Source: an uncultured Amylibacter sp.
GTDB lineage: Bacteria > Pseudomonadota > Alphaproteobacteria > Rhodobacterales > Rhodobacteraceae
Direction of reading: 5' to 3'
Assembly (NCBI GenBank): GCA_959347425.1
Contig: OY365741.1
Span: 248,001-312,000, forward strand
DNA: 64,000 nt
Shown: one piece after another, positions 1 through 7,902 of the stretch
Position numbering within the stretch: position 1 is the first letter of the stretch
How the letters are laid out: every line of letters begins with the position of its first letter
The notes under the pieces: model-generated
The model's database searches: none
What the model was told of the DNA's origin: nothing
The model's input: the letters and a program-made list of their open reading frames with translations, nothing else
Translations under genes and position numbers: made by a program

Positions 1-594
1 GACCACCATCGGTTTCATCGGCCCGTCCGTATCCGCGCCTGTCACCGTTTGATTATCCTTTTCCCCATCGGCTCTATCGCTGGTTTTATCGGCGACACTG
101 CGGGTGAAATTGCGCCCTACTGCGTTGATAAAGCCAGAGAATCCGCGTAGACGAGGGTGGGTTTTGGCTAGGCTAACCGCGCCGTCAATCGCGGCGTAAG
201 GCGGGGCTGCGTCCAGCCACATCTCTGCAATACACAGGCGCAGGACTTGGCGAACCAGCATCGGCGGGGATTTGTCCATGAACTGCGTTAGGACATCGTC
301 CAGCGCGTCCAGATGGCGTAGGACAAGCATCGCGTGCCGTTGGGCTTGGGCGCGATCGTGGGGGGCAAGGCGGGCAAAGCTGGATTTGGCATCAAGCATC
401 TGATCGCTGATTGGGCGGTGGTCGATGAAAACGCCTTGTAGCAGGTCTATGATAGCACGGCGACGGCGGGTTGGATCGGATTTACCATGAGATTTGGGGG
501 ACGGAATGGCGGAATTGCCGAACTTTGGCGGTTTGCCGTGTTGGGCGAATTTGCCCGGTTTGGCCATACGTTGCGGTTTTTGAGAGCGGGTCAT
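1..594 (-). CDS. rsmB: 16S rRNA m5C967 methyltransferase RsmB, N-terminal part (cut by left edge)
   Basis: The reverse strand is open from an ATG at 594 to the window edge (198 codons). After a basic, low-complexity leader of about 45 residues comes a NusB-like RNA-binding domain ending in AAPPYAAIDGAVSLAKTHP and GFSGFINAVGR, the signature of the N-terminal domain of RsmB (Sun family). Full-length RsmB methylates C967 of 16S rRNA through a C-terminal SAM-dependent catalytic domain that would lie left of the window. The last visible residues are a charged linker. It is divergent from the DUF1674 gene, a neighbourhood usual in Rhodobacterales. The family call is firm; catalytic residues cannot be checked here. 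Confidence 0.85.
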   Translation of the reverse strand, partial: MTRSQKPQRMAKPGKFAQHGKPPKFGNSAIPSPKSHGKSDPTRRRRAIIDLLQGVFIDHRPISDQMLDAKSSFARLAPHDRAQAQRHAMLVLRHLDALDDVLTQFMDKSPPMLVRQVLRLCIAEMWLDAAPPYAAIDGAVSLAKTHPRLRGFSGFINAVGRNFTRSVADKTSDRADGEKDNQTVTGADTDGPMKPMVV

Positions 595-661
595 TGGGGG
601 GTCTTTCGGGGTTTTGGGCGGGTTTGTATTTCACCGTGTTTCGTGTTAGAAAACGGATGTT

Positions 662-865
662 ATGAAGAAACCCCTATCAAATAAGGATGCGAATGTAAAA
701 CAGGCAGGTATGCGTGCGTTAAAAGAGGCTGAAGCTCGGCGGGATGCGGGGGAATCTGGTGGTTCTGGTGATAAAAGTGGCGCGAAAGAGCTGGGCGGGC
801 GTGATGGGCCCGAGCCTACGCGCTATGGTGATTGGGAGCGTAAGGGGATTGTGTCGGACTTCTGA
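662..865 (+). CDS. DUF1674 family protein (SDHAF4-like)
   Basis: A 67-residue protein, rich in charge and glycine in the middle, that ends in the diagnostic DUF1674 motif RYGDWERKGIVSDF. The eukaryotic member SDHAF4 helps assemble the flavinylated succinate dehydrogenase subunit; a similar role in bacteria is inferred from the family. It is divergent from rsmB across about 67 bp that must hold both promoters. The disordered N-terminus and short length are normal for the family. Directly downstream begins a TGA-bearing heptamer array. Confidence 0.85.
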   Translation: MKKPLSNKDANVKQAGMRALKEAEARRDAGESGGSGDKSGAKELGGRDGPEPTRYGDWERKGIVSDF

Positions 866-872
866 TAATTGT

Positions 873-900
873 GAATTATGAATGGTGAATGGTGAATTAT
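873..900 (+). repeat. Heptamer satellite, GAATTAT type, 4 units
   Basis: Units GAATTAT, GAATGGT, GAATGGT, GAATTAT follow without gaps. Read across units they contain TGA every 7 bp, so TGA appears in all three plus-strand frames. It lies 8 bp past the DUF1674 stop codon. Confidence 0.8.
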
Positions 901-912
901 TTTAGCAGGTTT

Positions 913-1171
913 AACTGCGATTAACTGAAAATAACTGCCATTAGTTATTTTAGTTATTAAATAACTGAATTAACTGCGATTAACTGCGATTAACTAAAAA
1001 TAACTGAATTAACTGCGATTAACTAAAAATAACTGAAAATAACTGCGATTAACTAAAAATAACTGAAAATAACTGCCGTTAGTTATTTTAGTTATTAAAT
1101 AACTGGATTAACTGAAAATAACTGCCGTTAGTTATTTTAGTTATTCATTACTCAATTAACTCACATTAACC
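913..1171. repeat. Decamer array, AACTG/AACTA type
   Basis: About 260 bp of near-perfect 10-bp units of the form AACT-N4-W-T, for example AACTGAAAAT, AACTGCGATT and AACTAAAAAT, with occasional 9-bp units. Some stretches run in inverted orientation (TTAGTTATTT), so palindromic units such as AACTGCCGTTAGTT occur. The tract is far richer in A+T than the flanking genes and has no coding potential, since TAA recurs every 10 bp and hence in every frame. Spacing is one helical turn. A longer relative lies at 15297-15960. Confidence 0.85.
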
Positions 1172-1175
1172 AATC

Positions 1176-1207
1176 ATTCATAATTCATAATTCATCATTC
1201 ACAATTT
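1176..1207 (+). repeat. Heptamer satellite, ATTCATA type
   Basis: Units ATTCATA, ATTCATA, ATTCATC, ATTCACA and a partial fifth unit. On the minus strand the first two read TATGAAT, giving TGA codons in shifting frames. It closes the decamer array on its right side. Confidence 0.7.
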
Positions 1208-1212
1208 AGAAC

Positions 1213-1297
1213 GTGTCGGGGCGGTCAAAATGTTAATAAGAACAAGGAGCAGCACTTTTACCCCAAGGGCTATTGTATAATGCTATCACCCCGACAC
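1213..1297. promoter_or_regulatory. 9-bp inverted repeat enclosing a candidate promoter upstream of the nucleoside salvage operon
   Basis: GTGTCGGGG at 1213-1221 is perfectly complementary to CCCCGACAC at 1289-1297, with 67 bases between. The enclosed stretch holds TATAAT at 1276-1281, placing the predicted transcription start in or next to the right arm. The -35 box is weak. The arms could be two operator half-sites that loop, or the base stem of a structured leader. The pairing is seen; the function is inferred. Confidence 0.4.
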
Positions 1298-1437
1298 ATT
1301 TATTAAAATAGTTCCTATCCCCGCCAATAACAACCCGCCGCCCGCGTTTTCAATAAACCCAAACCTAGTTTCCAAAAACCTAACCCCCCACTGGCATTTT
1401 GCCAAAACCTCTGCTAAAACCGCATCCAGAGGACTCT

Positions 1438-2325
1438 ATGATTTTAAACTTCGGCTCTATCAATATCGATTATGTGTATCGCTTAAAAACCTTGCCACAG
1501 GCGGGGGAAACCCTTTCATGTCAAGGGTTTGCACGGTATTTGGGCGGTAAAGGCATCAACCAATCCATCGCCATAGCCCGCGCGGGTGGCACAGTAAAAC
1601 ACATCGGAGCCGTCGGGGCGGACGGCGCGTTTGCTCTGGCGCAAATAGCCGATATGGGGCTGGACACAAACGATATCCGCGTTACCGATACGTCCACGGG
1701 GCATGCGGTTATTTGCCTTGATAAACAGGGGGAAAACCACATAATCATCCACGCTGGGGCGAATGCGGAGCTAACCGAAAACCAAATAAATAACGCACTA
1801 GATACGAACCCCCAAACACCCGAAAACCCCCAGTGGGTCGTTATTCAAAACGAAACAAACCTCACCGAATATATCGCCAAATCCGCCAAAGAACGCGGGC
1901 TTTCGCTGGCATATAGCGCGGCCCCGTTTGATGCGACCGCTTGCCAAACCATCCTGCCCTATCTGGATATTCTGGCGGTCAATGAAACGGAAGCCGCCGC
2001 CCTATCCCACGCCATGAAAACCCCTATTACAGACTTAAAAATCCCTACCCTGCTGATAACCAAAGGCGCGAAAGGCGCGGAATTATGGCAAAACGGGGCG
2101 TGTATATCCGTCAGCGGACTCCCCGTGAAAGCCATAGACACAGTCGGCGCGGGGGATACCTTTTTCGGCAGTTTCATCGCAAGATGGCAAAACGGCGAGC
2201 CCCCGCAAGAGGCATTAAACTACGCCGCATCCGCCGCCGCCCTGCAATGCACGCAAAAAGGCGCAGCCACCGCCATTCCGAGCCAACAAACCGTATTAAA
2301 TCTAATGAAAGAACGCCCCCTATGA
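1438..2325 (+). CDS. PfkB-family carbohydrate kinase, ribokinase-like
   Basis: A 295-residue protein, the normal ribokinase length. The N-terminus holds the substrate-binding pattern FGSINIDYVY and GGKGINQSIAIARAG, and the C-terminus holds the PfkB signature DTVGAGDTFFGSF with the catalytic Asp. I chose the ATG at 1438 because AGAGGA sits 4 bp upstream and the protein then starts at the first beta strand; an ATG at 1399 would add 13 unlikely residues. It overlaps the next gene by 4 bp (ATGA). Next to a nucleoside hydrolase and a nucleoside importer, ribose is the likely substrate, giving ribose 5-phosphate. The exact sugar is inference. Confidence 0.85.
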   Translation: MILNFGSINIDYVYRLKTLPQAGETLSCQGFARYLGGKGINQSIAIARAGGTVKHIGAVGADGAFALAQIADMGLDTNDIRVTDTSTGHAVICLDKQGENHIIIHAGANAELTENQINNALDTNPQTPENPQWVVIQNETNLTEYIAKSAKERGLSLAYSAAPFDATACQTILPYLDILAVNETEAAALSHAMKTPITDLKIPTLLITKGAKGAELWQNGACISVSGLPVKAIDTVGAGDTFFGSFIARWQNGEPPQEALNYAASAAALQCTQKGAATAIPSQQTVLNLMKERPL

Positions 2326-3245
2326 CATTGAAAACAAAGATAATTATTGATACTGACCCTGGCATAGATGATGCTATGGCGATATTATACGCGGGCTTGC
2401 ACCCCGATATTAACCTGCTTGGATTGACCACTATTTTCGGCAATGTGACCACCGAAATCGCCACCCGCAACGCGTTGGTTTTAACCGAAATGATGAACCT
2501 GACCATCCCCGTGGCAGAGGGTGCGGCCGTCCCTTTAACCCAAGCCCCGAACGCCCCGTCTTCGCATGTTCACGGCACCCAAGGCTTTGGCAATCATCCC
2601 GCGATTCACCCGAAAGGGCGCGCGATAACCACCCCTGCCGCCCAGTTTATTTGCGATACAATCCACGCGAATCCGCATGAAATCGTGCTGTGCCCGATTG
2701 GCCCTTTAACGAATATAGCCGAGGCTCTGGCACACGACCCCACCATAGCCGAAAAGGTGAAATCCGTTATTATTATGGGCGGAGCGGTGCATGCCAAGGG
2801 CAATGTCACGCCTTACGCGGAGGCGAATGTCTGGAACGACCCCCATGCCGTGGCGAAAGTGTTTGCGGCGGACTGGGATGTAACCATGATTGGGCTGGAT
2901 GTGACCGCCCAAATCGTCTGCCCCGTGCGTGATTTTGAACAAATTTTACCTGATTCGCCGATTTTGGGCGATTTCCTATTGAAAGCCGTTAAGTTTTACG
3001 ATAGCTTTTATCGCACTAACCTTAAAATAGATGGATGCCAGATGCACGACCCAACGACTATTATTGCCGCGATTGCTCCGCAATTGTTTGCCTATGAGTC
3101 CGCGCCACTCCGCGTTATTCTGGATGGGAAACGGGTTGGGCAAACCAGTGTGGATATGGGGATGCGAGCCATCCGTTTTGCCACGGGCGCGGATATTGAC
3201 GCGGTTAAAACTGAATTTTTCACCACTTTGAAACGGGGGCATTAG
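2322..3245 (+). CDS. iunH: Inosine/uridine-preferring nucleoside hydrolase (IunH family)
   Basis: A 307-residue protein beginning MTLKTKIIIDTDPGIDDAMA. The DTDPGIDDA cluster is the calcium-binding, ribose-binding signature of IunH-type nucleoside hydrolases, which split ribonucleosides into base and ribose. The start at 2322 overlaps the kinase stop codon as ATGA, indicating translational coupling. Further family features include GNVTTEIATRNAL, CPIGPLTNIAEAL and a late MHDPTTIIAAI segment. Together with the upstream kinase it forms a base-release and ribose-capture pair. Base preference cannot be read from the sequence. Confidence 0.9.
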   Translation: MTLKTKIIIDTDPGIDDAMAILYAGLHPDINLLGLTTIFGNVTTEIATRNALVLTEMMNLTIPVAEGAAVPLTQAPNAPSSHVHGTQGFGNHPAIHPKGRAITTPAAQFICDTIHANPHEIVLCPIGPLTNIAEALAHDPTIAEKVKSVIIMGGAVHAKGNVTPYAEANVWNDPHAVAKVFAADWDVTMIGLDVTAQIVCPVRDFEQILPDSPILGDFLLKAVKFYDSFYRTNLKIDGCQMHDPTTIIAAIAPQLFAYESAPLRVILDGKRVGQTSVDMGMRAIRFATGADIDAVKTEFFTTLKRGH

Positions 3246-3248
3246 AAT

Positions 3249-4082
3249 ATGACCGACTTCACCATCCTTGCCATTGATATTAACGAGCCCACAGCCGCGC
3301 AAAAATTCGCCAAATCCCTGCGTGACACGGGGTTTGCCGTGTTAAAACAACACCCAATCGCCCCCGATATGATAAAACAAACATATCAAACGTGGGCGGA
3401 GTTCTTTGCCACGCAGGACAAATTCAATTACACCGCGAAACCAGGCGAATCGGCGGGGTACTTTGGCTATAAATCCGAAAACGCCAAGGATTCACAGCAC
3501 AAAGATTTAAAAGAATTCTTTCACGTCTATCAAAACGGCGACATTCCACCACAAACCGAACAGATAACCCGCGTTTTTAATCAACAGATGATAGACCTTG
3601 GGCAGACCTTGCTCGGCTGGTTGGACGAACACACCCCCGATACCGTCAAACTATCCGAACCCATCCAAAATATGGTGGCGAATTCCGACCAAAACCTGCT
3701 GCGTGTCCTGCACTATCCCCCGCTTGATAAAGCCGTGAAACGGGGCGAAACCCGCGCTGCCGAACACGGGGATATTAACCTGATTACCCTGCTGGTGGCG
3801 GGGACAGAACCCGGATTGCAAGCCAAGGATACCCAAGGCAACTGGCACGATGTGCCGACTGAGACGAATTACATTGCGGTTAACGCGGGTGATATGTTGG
3901 AACAAGCGACCAAGGGCTATTACCCCTCCACTCCGCACCGCGTTATTAACCCAAAACAGGCAGAGAATCGCTCGCGTTATTCCATGCCGTTATTCATGCA
4001 CCCGCGCAAAGAGGTGGTTTTAGACCACCAAACCGCGGGAGAGTTTTTGGAGCAACGACTCCAAGAAATTGGATTGAAATAA
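3249..4082 (+). CDS. 2-oxoglutarate/Fe(II) oxygenase, isopenicillin N synthase family
   Basis: A 277-residue protein with the N-terminal DIOX_N-like region and the C-terminal double-stranded beta-helix core. The iron triad is visible as H173-x-D175 in HGDINLIT and H230 in TPHRVINP; the 2-oxoglutarate anchor is R243-x-S245. It starts 3 bp after iunH and leads into the BMP importer genes, so it belongs to the nucleoside operon. The family also contains thymine 7-hydroxylase, so oxidation of a nucleobase or nucleoside is a reasonable proposal, but the substrate is not known from the sequence. Confidence 0.8.
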   Translation: MTDFTILAIDINEPTAAQKFAKSLRDTGFAVLKQHPIAPDMIKQTYQTWAEFFATQDKFNYTAKPGESAGYFGYKSENAKDSQHKDLKEFFHVYQNGDIPPQTEQITRVFNQQMIDLGQTLLGWLDEHTPDTVKLSEPIQNMVANSDQNLLRVLHYPPLDKAVKRGETRAAEHGDINLITLLVAGTEPGLQAKDTQGNWHDVPTETNYIAVNAGDMLEQATKGYYPSTPHRVINPKQAENRSRYSMPLFMHPRKEVVLDHQTAGEFLEQRLQEIGLK

Positions 4083-4095
4083 TCCAAATAACCCC

Positions 4096-4108
4096 GCGTA
4101 TTATACGC
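4096..4108. promoter_or_regulatory. Perfect 13-bp palindrome upstream of the BMP binding protein
   Basis: GCGTAT-T-ATACGC lies in the 52-bp gap before the binding-protein gene. It could be an operator or a small stem that separates expression of the abundant binding protein from the upstream genes. Only the symmetry is seen; no regulator is assigned. Confidence 0.35.
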
Positions 4109-4134
4109 ATAACAACTATGAAAAGAGAGAAACA

Positions 4135-5136
4135 ATGAAAAAATTAACAATCGCGGTGATAACCGCCGCATGCGCATTACTGGCAACCGCCAGCTTTGCC
4201 CAAGAATTCAAACCCGCCGTCATTTACGATTTGGGCGGTAAGTTTGACAAATCCTTTAACGAGGGTGTCTATAACGGACTCCAACGTTTCACCGAAGAAA
4301 CAGGCATAGAAGTGATGGAATTTGAAGTCACAAACGAAGCCCAACGCGAACAGGCTATGCGCCGTATGTTGCAACGCGGGGCGACCCTGATTTTGGGCGT
4401 TGGCTTTGGCCAAGCCGATGCGATTGACAAAATCGCCGGTGAAAACCCTGACAAGCTGTTTTCCATTATCGATGTGAATTGGCTGGATAAACCGAACCTG
4501 CGTCAGTATTCTTTTAAGGAAGAAGAAGGCTCTTATCTGGTGGGGATTGCTGCGGCTATGACCTCTACCACTGGTAAGGTGGGATTCGTTGGCGGGATGG
4601 ATATTCCGCTGATTCGTGCCTTTGCTTGTGGCTATGAACAGGGGGCGAAATCCGTGAGCAGCGATATTGTCGTCTATCAAAACATGACGGGAACAACCCC
4701 CGCGGCGTGGAATGACCCTGCCCGTGGTGCCGAATTGGCGCAATCACAGATTGACCGTGGTGCGGATGTCGTTTATCAAGCGGCGGGCGGTACTGGTAGC
4801 GGTGTTATCCAAGCAATGAAGGATGCTGGCAAGTATTCTATCGGCGTGGATAGCAATCAAAATCACATAGCCCCTGGCTCTGTTTTGACCTCTATGTTAA
4901 AACGGGTGGATGTCGCGGCCTATGAAACCATGATGGACGGTAAGAACGGTAGCTTTACGGCTGGCGTGCGGACCTTGGGTTTGGCAGAGGACGGTGTAGG
5001 CTGGGCTTTGGACGAGCATAATGCCGCCCTTATCAGCGATGATATGAAGGCGATGATTGACGCGGCGGCGGATAAAATCAAATCCGGTGAAATCGACGTG
5101 CATGACTATCGCAGTGATAACAACTGCCCGTCCTAA
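4135..5136 (+). CDS. BMP-family ABC transporter substrate-binding protein
   Basis: A 333-residue periplasmic protein. Residues 1-22 form a Sec signal peptide with cleavage expected at SFA-Q; there is no lipobox, so it is soluble rather than a lipoprotein. The mature part has BMP-family (PnrA/Med-like) features: YDLGGKFDKSFNEGVYNGLQ near the start, GVDSNQNHIAPGSVLTSMLK, and a final DDMKAMIDAA helix. This family binds purine nucleosides in characterised members. The ATG at 4135 follows an AGAGAG-type ribosome site. The ATPase and both permeases follow, though the permeases are now separated by an island. Confidence 0.9.
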   Translation: MKKLTIAVITAACALLATASFAQEFKPAVIYDLGGKFDKSFNEGVYNGLQRFTEETGIEVMEFEVTNEAQREQAMRRMLQRGATLILGVGFGQADAIDKIAGENPDKLFSIIDVNWLDKPNLRQYSFKEEEGSYLVGIAAAMTSTTGKVGFVGGMDIPLIRAFACGYEQGAKSVSSDIVVYQNMTGTTPAAWNDPARGAELAQSQIDRGADVVYQAAGGTGSGVIQAMKDAGKYSIGVDSNQNHIAPGSVLTSMLKRVDVAAYETMMDGKNGSFTAGVRTLGLAEDGVGWALDEHNAALISDDMKAMIDAAADKIKSGEIDVHDYRSDNNCPS

Positions 5137-5198
5137 TCGGGGCGCGTCCATGATTTGTCGGTGGATTTATCGGTGGATTTGTCTTATGGATTTACCTC

Positions 5199-6818
5199 AT
5201 GGATAAGATGAAAAACAAGGCGAGCAAGGGGAACCTTGCTCGCCCTACCCCCAAACTTGGGGATAATACGGCGACCAATACGGGTAGGAATTCCGATGGG
5301 GATTTCGCGTTAGAACTGCGTGGGATTTGCAAATCCTTTGGGCTGGTTCGTGCCAATCGCGATATTGATTTGAAGGTGGAAACGGGGACTATCCACGGGA
5401 TTATCGGCGAAAACGGGGCGGGGAAATCCACCCTTATGAACATTCTTTACGGGCTGCATCGCGCCGATAGCGGGCAGATGTTTATCAACGGAACGCAGCA
5501 GCGAATTCGCAATGCCAGTGATGCGTTAAGGCTTGGCATAGGCATGGTGCATCAGCATTTCATGCTGGTTTCCCCCTTTAATGTGTTGGAAAACGTGATG
5601 CTGGGCAGTGAGGGCGGCGCGTTGTTAAAAGCGGGTCGTGCGGCCAGTTTAAAGACGCTGAACAGCCTTGGGCGTAACTATGACATGGCGGTTGATCCGA
5701 ACAGTTTGATTTCGGATTTGAACGTCGGCTCGCGCCAGAGGGTAGAGATTTTAAAGGCGTTAAAAGGCGGTGCGGATATTTTAATTCTGGACGAGCCAAC
5801 GGGTGTTTTAACCCCGCAAGAGACCGAACAATTATTCAAAATCCTGCGGGTTTTGCGCGATGACGGGGTGACTATTTTACTGATTACCCATAAATTGGCG
5901 GAAATTATGGCGATAACCGATAATGTGTCGATTATGCGTGCCGGGCTGATGGTTGGGCATCGGCGGACGGAGGCGACGAGCCCTGCGGAACTGGCGGAAT
6001 TGATGGTTGGGCGACCTGTTTTATTGAATGTGAAAAAAACCCCTGCGAAAATTGGTGCGCCGATTTTGCGCGTGTCTGGGCTGGGCGCGTATTCTTCGCA
6101 AGGCAATAAAATCCTTGATGGATTGGGGTTTTCTTTGCATGAGGGCGAGATTCTTGGCATAGCTGGGGTTTCGGGCAACGGGCAGACTCCGCTGATGGAG
6201 ATTTTATCGGGCATGCGCGTGCCTGACGAAGGCGGGTTTGAGTTTGACGGCGTGCAGGTGGATAAAACGCGTCCGATGACTCCGCAGGCGTTGCGATTGC
6301 ACGGATTGGGGCATATTCCAGAAGACCGCCACAAGCATGGGTTGATATTGGATTACACGGCGCAGGAAAATATGGTGCTGGGGTTTCATCATTTGCCACT
6401 GGCTGGGGCTGGGTTTTTTATGAATAAGGGGGCGGTTTTGGCGCATTGTTTGGCGCGGATGGATGAGTTTGATATCCGTCCTCGTGATCCGTATTTGAAG
6501 GCGGCGCAGTTTAGCGGAGGGAATCAGCAGAAAATCGTGATAGCGCGGGAGGTTTCGGCAAATCCAAAGATGCTGATTGTCGGGCAGCCTACGCGCGGGG
6601 TGGATGTCGGCGCGATCGAGTTTATCTATAAGGAGCTGTTAGCGTTGCGGGATAAAGGCTGTGGGATTATCTTGGTATCGGTGGAATTGGATGAGGTGAT
6701 GGGGCTGGCGGATCGTATCTTGGTGATGAACGCGGGGCGTGAAGTTGGGACTATTGGCGCGGATGTAGCGACACGGCATGCGTTGGGGATGATGATGACT
6801 GGGGCGATTAGTGATTAG
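5199..6818 (+). CDS. BMP-type nucleoside ABC transporter, ATP-binding protein (two ABC domains)
   Basis: A 539-residue tandem ABC ATPase. Domain 1 has a complete Walker A (GENGAGKSTLMN) and Walker B (ILILDEPTGVLT) but a degenerate signature (LNVGSRQR). Domain 2 has a degenerate Walker A (GVSGNGQTPL) and an intact signature (FSGGNQQKIVIAR), the split typical of BMP-importer ATPases. Residues 1-35 look non-native: they are translated from two perfect palindromes (5219-5244 and 5249-5262). No better start exists, since there is no ATG, GTG or TTG in frame between 5208 and the conserved ALELRGICKSFG. Starts at 5199 and 5208 are equally possible. The last residues, AISD, come from a heptamer satellite. 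Confidence 0.9.
   Translation: MDKMKNKASKGNLARPTPKLGDNTATNTGRNSDGDFALELRGICKSFGLVRANRDIDLKVETGTIHGIIGENGAGKSTLMNILYGLHRADSGQMFINGTQQRIRNASDALRLGIGMVHQHFMLVSPFNVLENVMLGSEGGALLKAGRAASLKTLNSLGRNYDMAVDPNSLISDLNVGSRQRVEILKALKGGADILILDEPTGVLTPQETEQLFKILRVLRDDGVTILLITHKLAEIMAITDNVSIMRAGLMVGHRRTEATSPAELAELMVGRPVLLNVKKTPAKIGAPILRVSGLGAYSSQGNKILDGLGFSLHEGEILGIAGVSGNGQTPLMEILSGMRVPDEGGFEFDGVQVDKTRPMTPQALRLHGLGHIPEDRHKHGLILDYTAQENMVLGFHHLPLAGAGFFMNKGAVLAHCLARMDEFDIRPRDPYLKAAQFSGGNQQKIVIAREVSANPKMLIVGQPTRGVDVGAIEFIYKELLALRDKGCGIILVSVELDEVMGLADRILVMNAGREVGTIGADVATRHALGMMMTGAISD
5219..5262. repeat. Two adjacent palindromes inside the 5' end of the ATPase gene
   Basis: GGCGAGCAAGG (5219-5229) and CCTTGCTCGCC (5234-5244) form a perfect 11-bp stem with a GGAA loop. 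Five bases on, CCCCAA and TTGGGG (5249-5262) form a second. They code in frame for part of the protein's unusual N-terminus, so they resemble a palindromic element tolerated within a gene. Confidence 0.7.
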
Positions 6819-6840
6819 TGATTAGTGATTAGTGATTAGT
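6806..6840 (+). repeat. Heptamer satellite, GATTAGT type, 5 perfect units
   Basis: GATTAGT is repeated five times without error. TAG occurs every 7 bp and so in all three frames. The first units code the final residues and stop codon of the ABC ATPase. The array marks the left edge of the island at 6841-9069. Confidence 0.9.
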
Positions 6841-6850
6841 TTTTTTGGTC

Positions 6851-6878
6851 TTGACAAAAGATAAATAGCCGTTATGGT
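6851..6878 (+). promoter_or_regulatory. Sigma-70-type promoter of the nuclease-like gene
   Basis: TTGACA at 6851-6856 is followed after 16 bp by TATGGT at 6873-6878. The predicted start is near 6885, leaving a short leader with AAAGGAG before the ATG at 6913. It gives the island its own transcription. Confidence 0.65.
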
Positions 6879-6912
6879 CTAGCGATAAAACAACTATAAA
6901 GGAGTGTTGCAA

Positions 6913-7902
6913 ATGAGTTTAAAATTAACAGATAAGGTTTTTGAATTCCTAAAACAAAGTCCAGACAGGCGATTTACTACACGTGAAATTGCAGAATGGA
7001 TTTTTGAAACCTATCCAGAGGAATGTCGCAAAAAGCGCGAACGCTCGCAAGCAAGCGTAAGACCACTTGATAGTGATGACAACGCCTTTATCACACAGCT
7101 TTCTGCCGAAATTGGCGCACACAATGTCCGTATAAAGAAAAAACACCCCCAAGTCAAAACAATAGAGGGTCGCCCGCGCAAATTTTACTATACTGAAGCC
7201 AGCGATGATGAAGAGATTGAACAGTTAGAAATAAAACAGACAGAGGTAAAAGAAGCCATCACTACCCCTAAACTCGCAGATAAGAATGAACCGATTCCCC
7301 TGACCGAACATGACCTATACCAGAAACTATCGGATTATATGTTTTCGGAAGACCCAACAATTTATACCAAACGGATTGATGAAAGACGGTCTAAAAATTC
7401 TAGAGGTGCGAATGGTAATAAATGGCTCTACCCCGATTTGGTCGGCGCAGAGGTGTTAAACGAAAATTGGGTGCGGGAAATAAAAGAGTGTGTAAAGGTT
7501 TATTCTGATAAGAAAACCAAGCTGTGGTCTTTTGAGGTTAAGTTAAAAATCAATCGCTCTAACTTGCGGGAGGCTTTTTTCCAAACGGTGAGCAATTCGT
7601 CTTGGGCGAACTTCGGTTATCTTGTTGCTAGTGAAGTAAGAGATGACGCAATGAGCGAGCTACGTATTCTTGCCAGTTTGCATGGGATTGGGTTTATCCG
7701 TTTAGATGTTGATGACCTTTCCGACAGTCAAATTTTAATTCCTGCCAAAGAACGTGCGGAAATTGATTGGAACACCGCCAATAGGCTTGCCGAAGAAAAC
7801 AAAGATTTTGAAGAGTATATCCAGCACATTCGCCAGTTTTACCAAACCGATATTTGGAAAGATAAAGATTGGGATGGGAAAAGTTTGCGTGATAAAGAGT
7901 AA
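6913..7902 (+). CDS. HrgA-like protein: N-terminal winged helix plus PD-(D/E)XK nuclease-like domain
   Basis: A 329-residue protein. Residues 1-35 form a winged-helix/HARE-like domain (REIAEWIFETYPE), followed by a basic segment and an acidic linker at 94-112. The C-terminal part has KWLYPDLVGAE (P174, D175, E180), then F207-E-V-K210, and Q224 in AFFQTVSNSSWANFGYL. This order (PD, ExK, Q) is the PD-(D/E)XK nuclease core and matches the HrgA/COG2958 group, known from restriction loci. The ATG at 6913 has GGAG 8 bp upstream; a GTG at 6904 is less likely. Its base composition is clearly richer in A+T than its neighbours. Its 3' end abuts the convergent HEPN-like gene with no spacer. Confidence 0.65.
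   Translation: MSLKLTDKVFEFLKQSPDRRFTTREIAEWIFETYPEECRKKRERSQASVRPLDSDDNAFITQLSAEIGAHNVRIKKKHPQVKTIEGRPRKFYYTEASDDEEIEQLEIKQTEVKEAITTPKLADKNEPIPLTEHDLYQKLSDYMFSEDPTIYTKRIDERRSKNSRGANGNKWLYPDLVGAEVLNENWVREIKECVKVYSDKKTKLWSFEVKLKINRSNLREAFFQTVSNSSWANFGYLVASEVRDDAMSELRILASLHGIGFIRLDVDDLSDSQILIPAKERAEIDWNTANRLAEENKDFEEYIQHIRQFYQTDIWKDKDWDGKSLRDKE

Noticed and set aside
913..1171. Possible CRISPR array
   Set aside because: Units are 10 bp without unique spacers, and no cas gene is near. It is a satellite array.
2085..2321. N-terminal extension of the nucleoside hydrolase
   Set aside because: It is read out of frame through the kinase gene; the ATGA overlap at 2322 gives the family-typical start.
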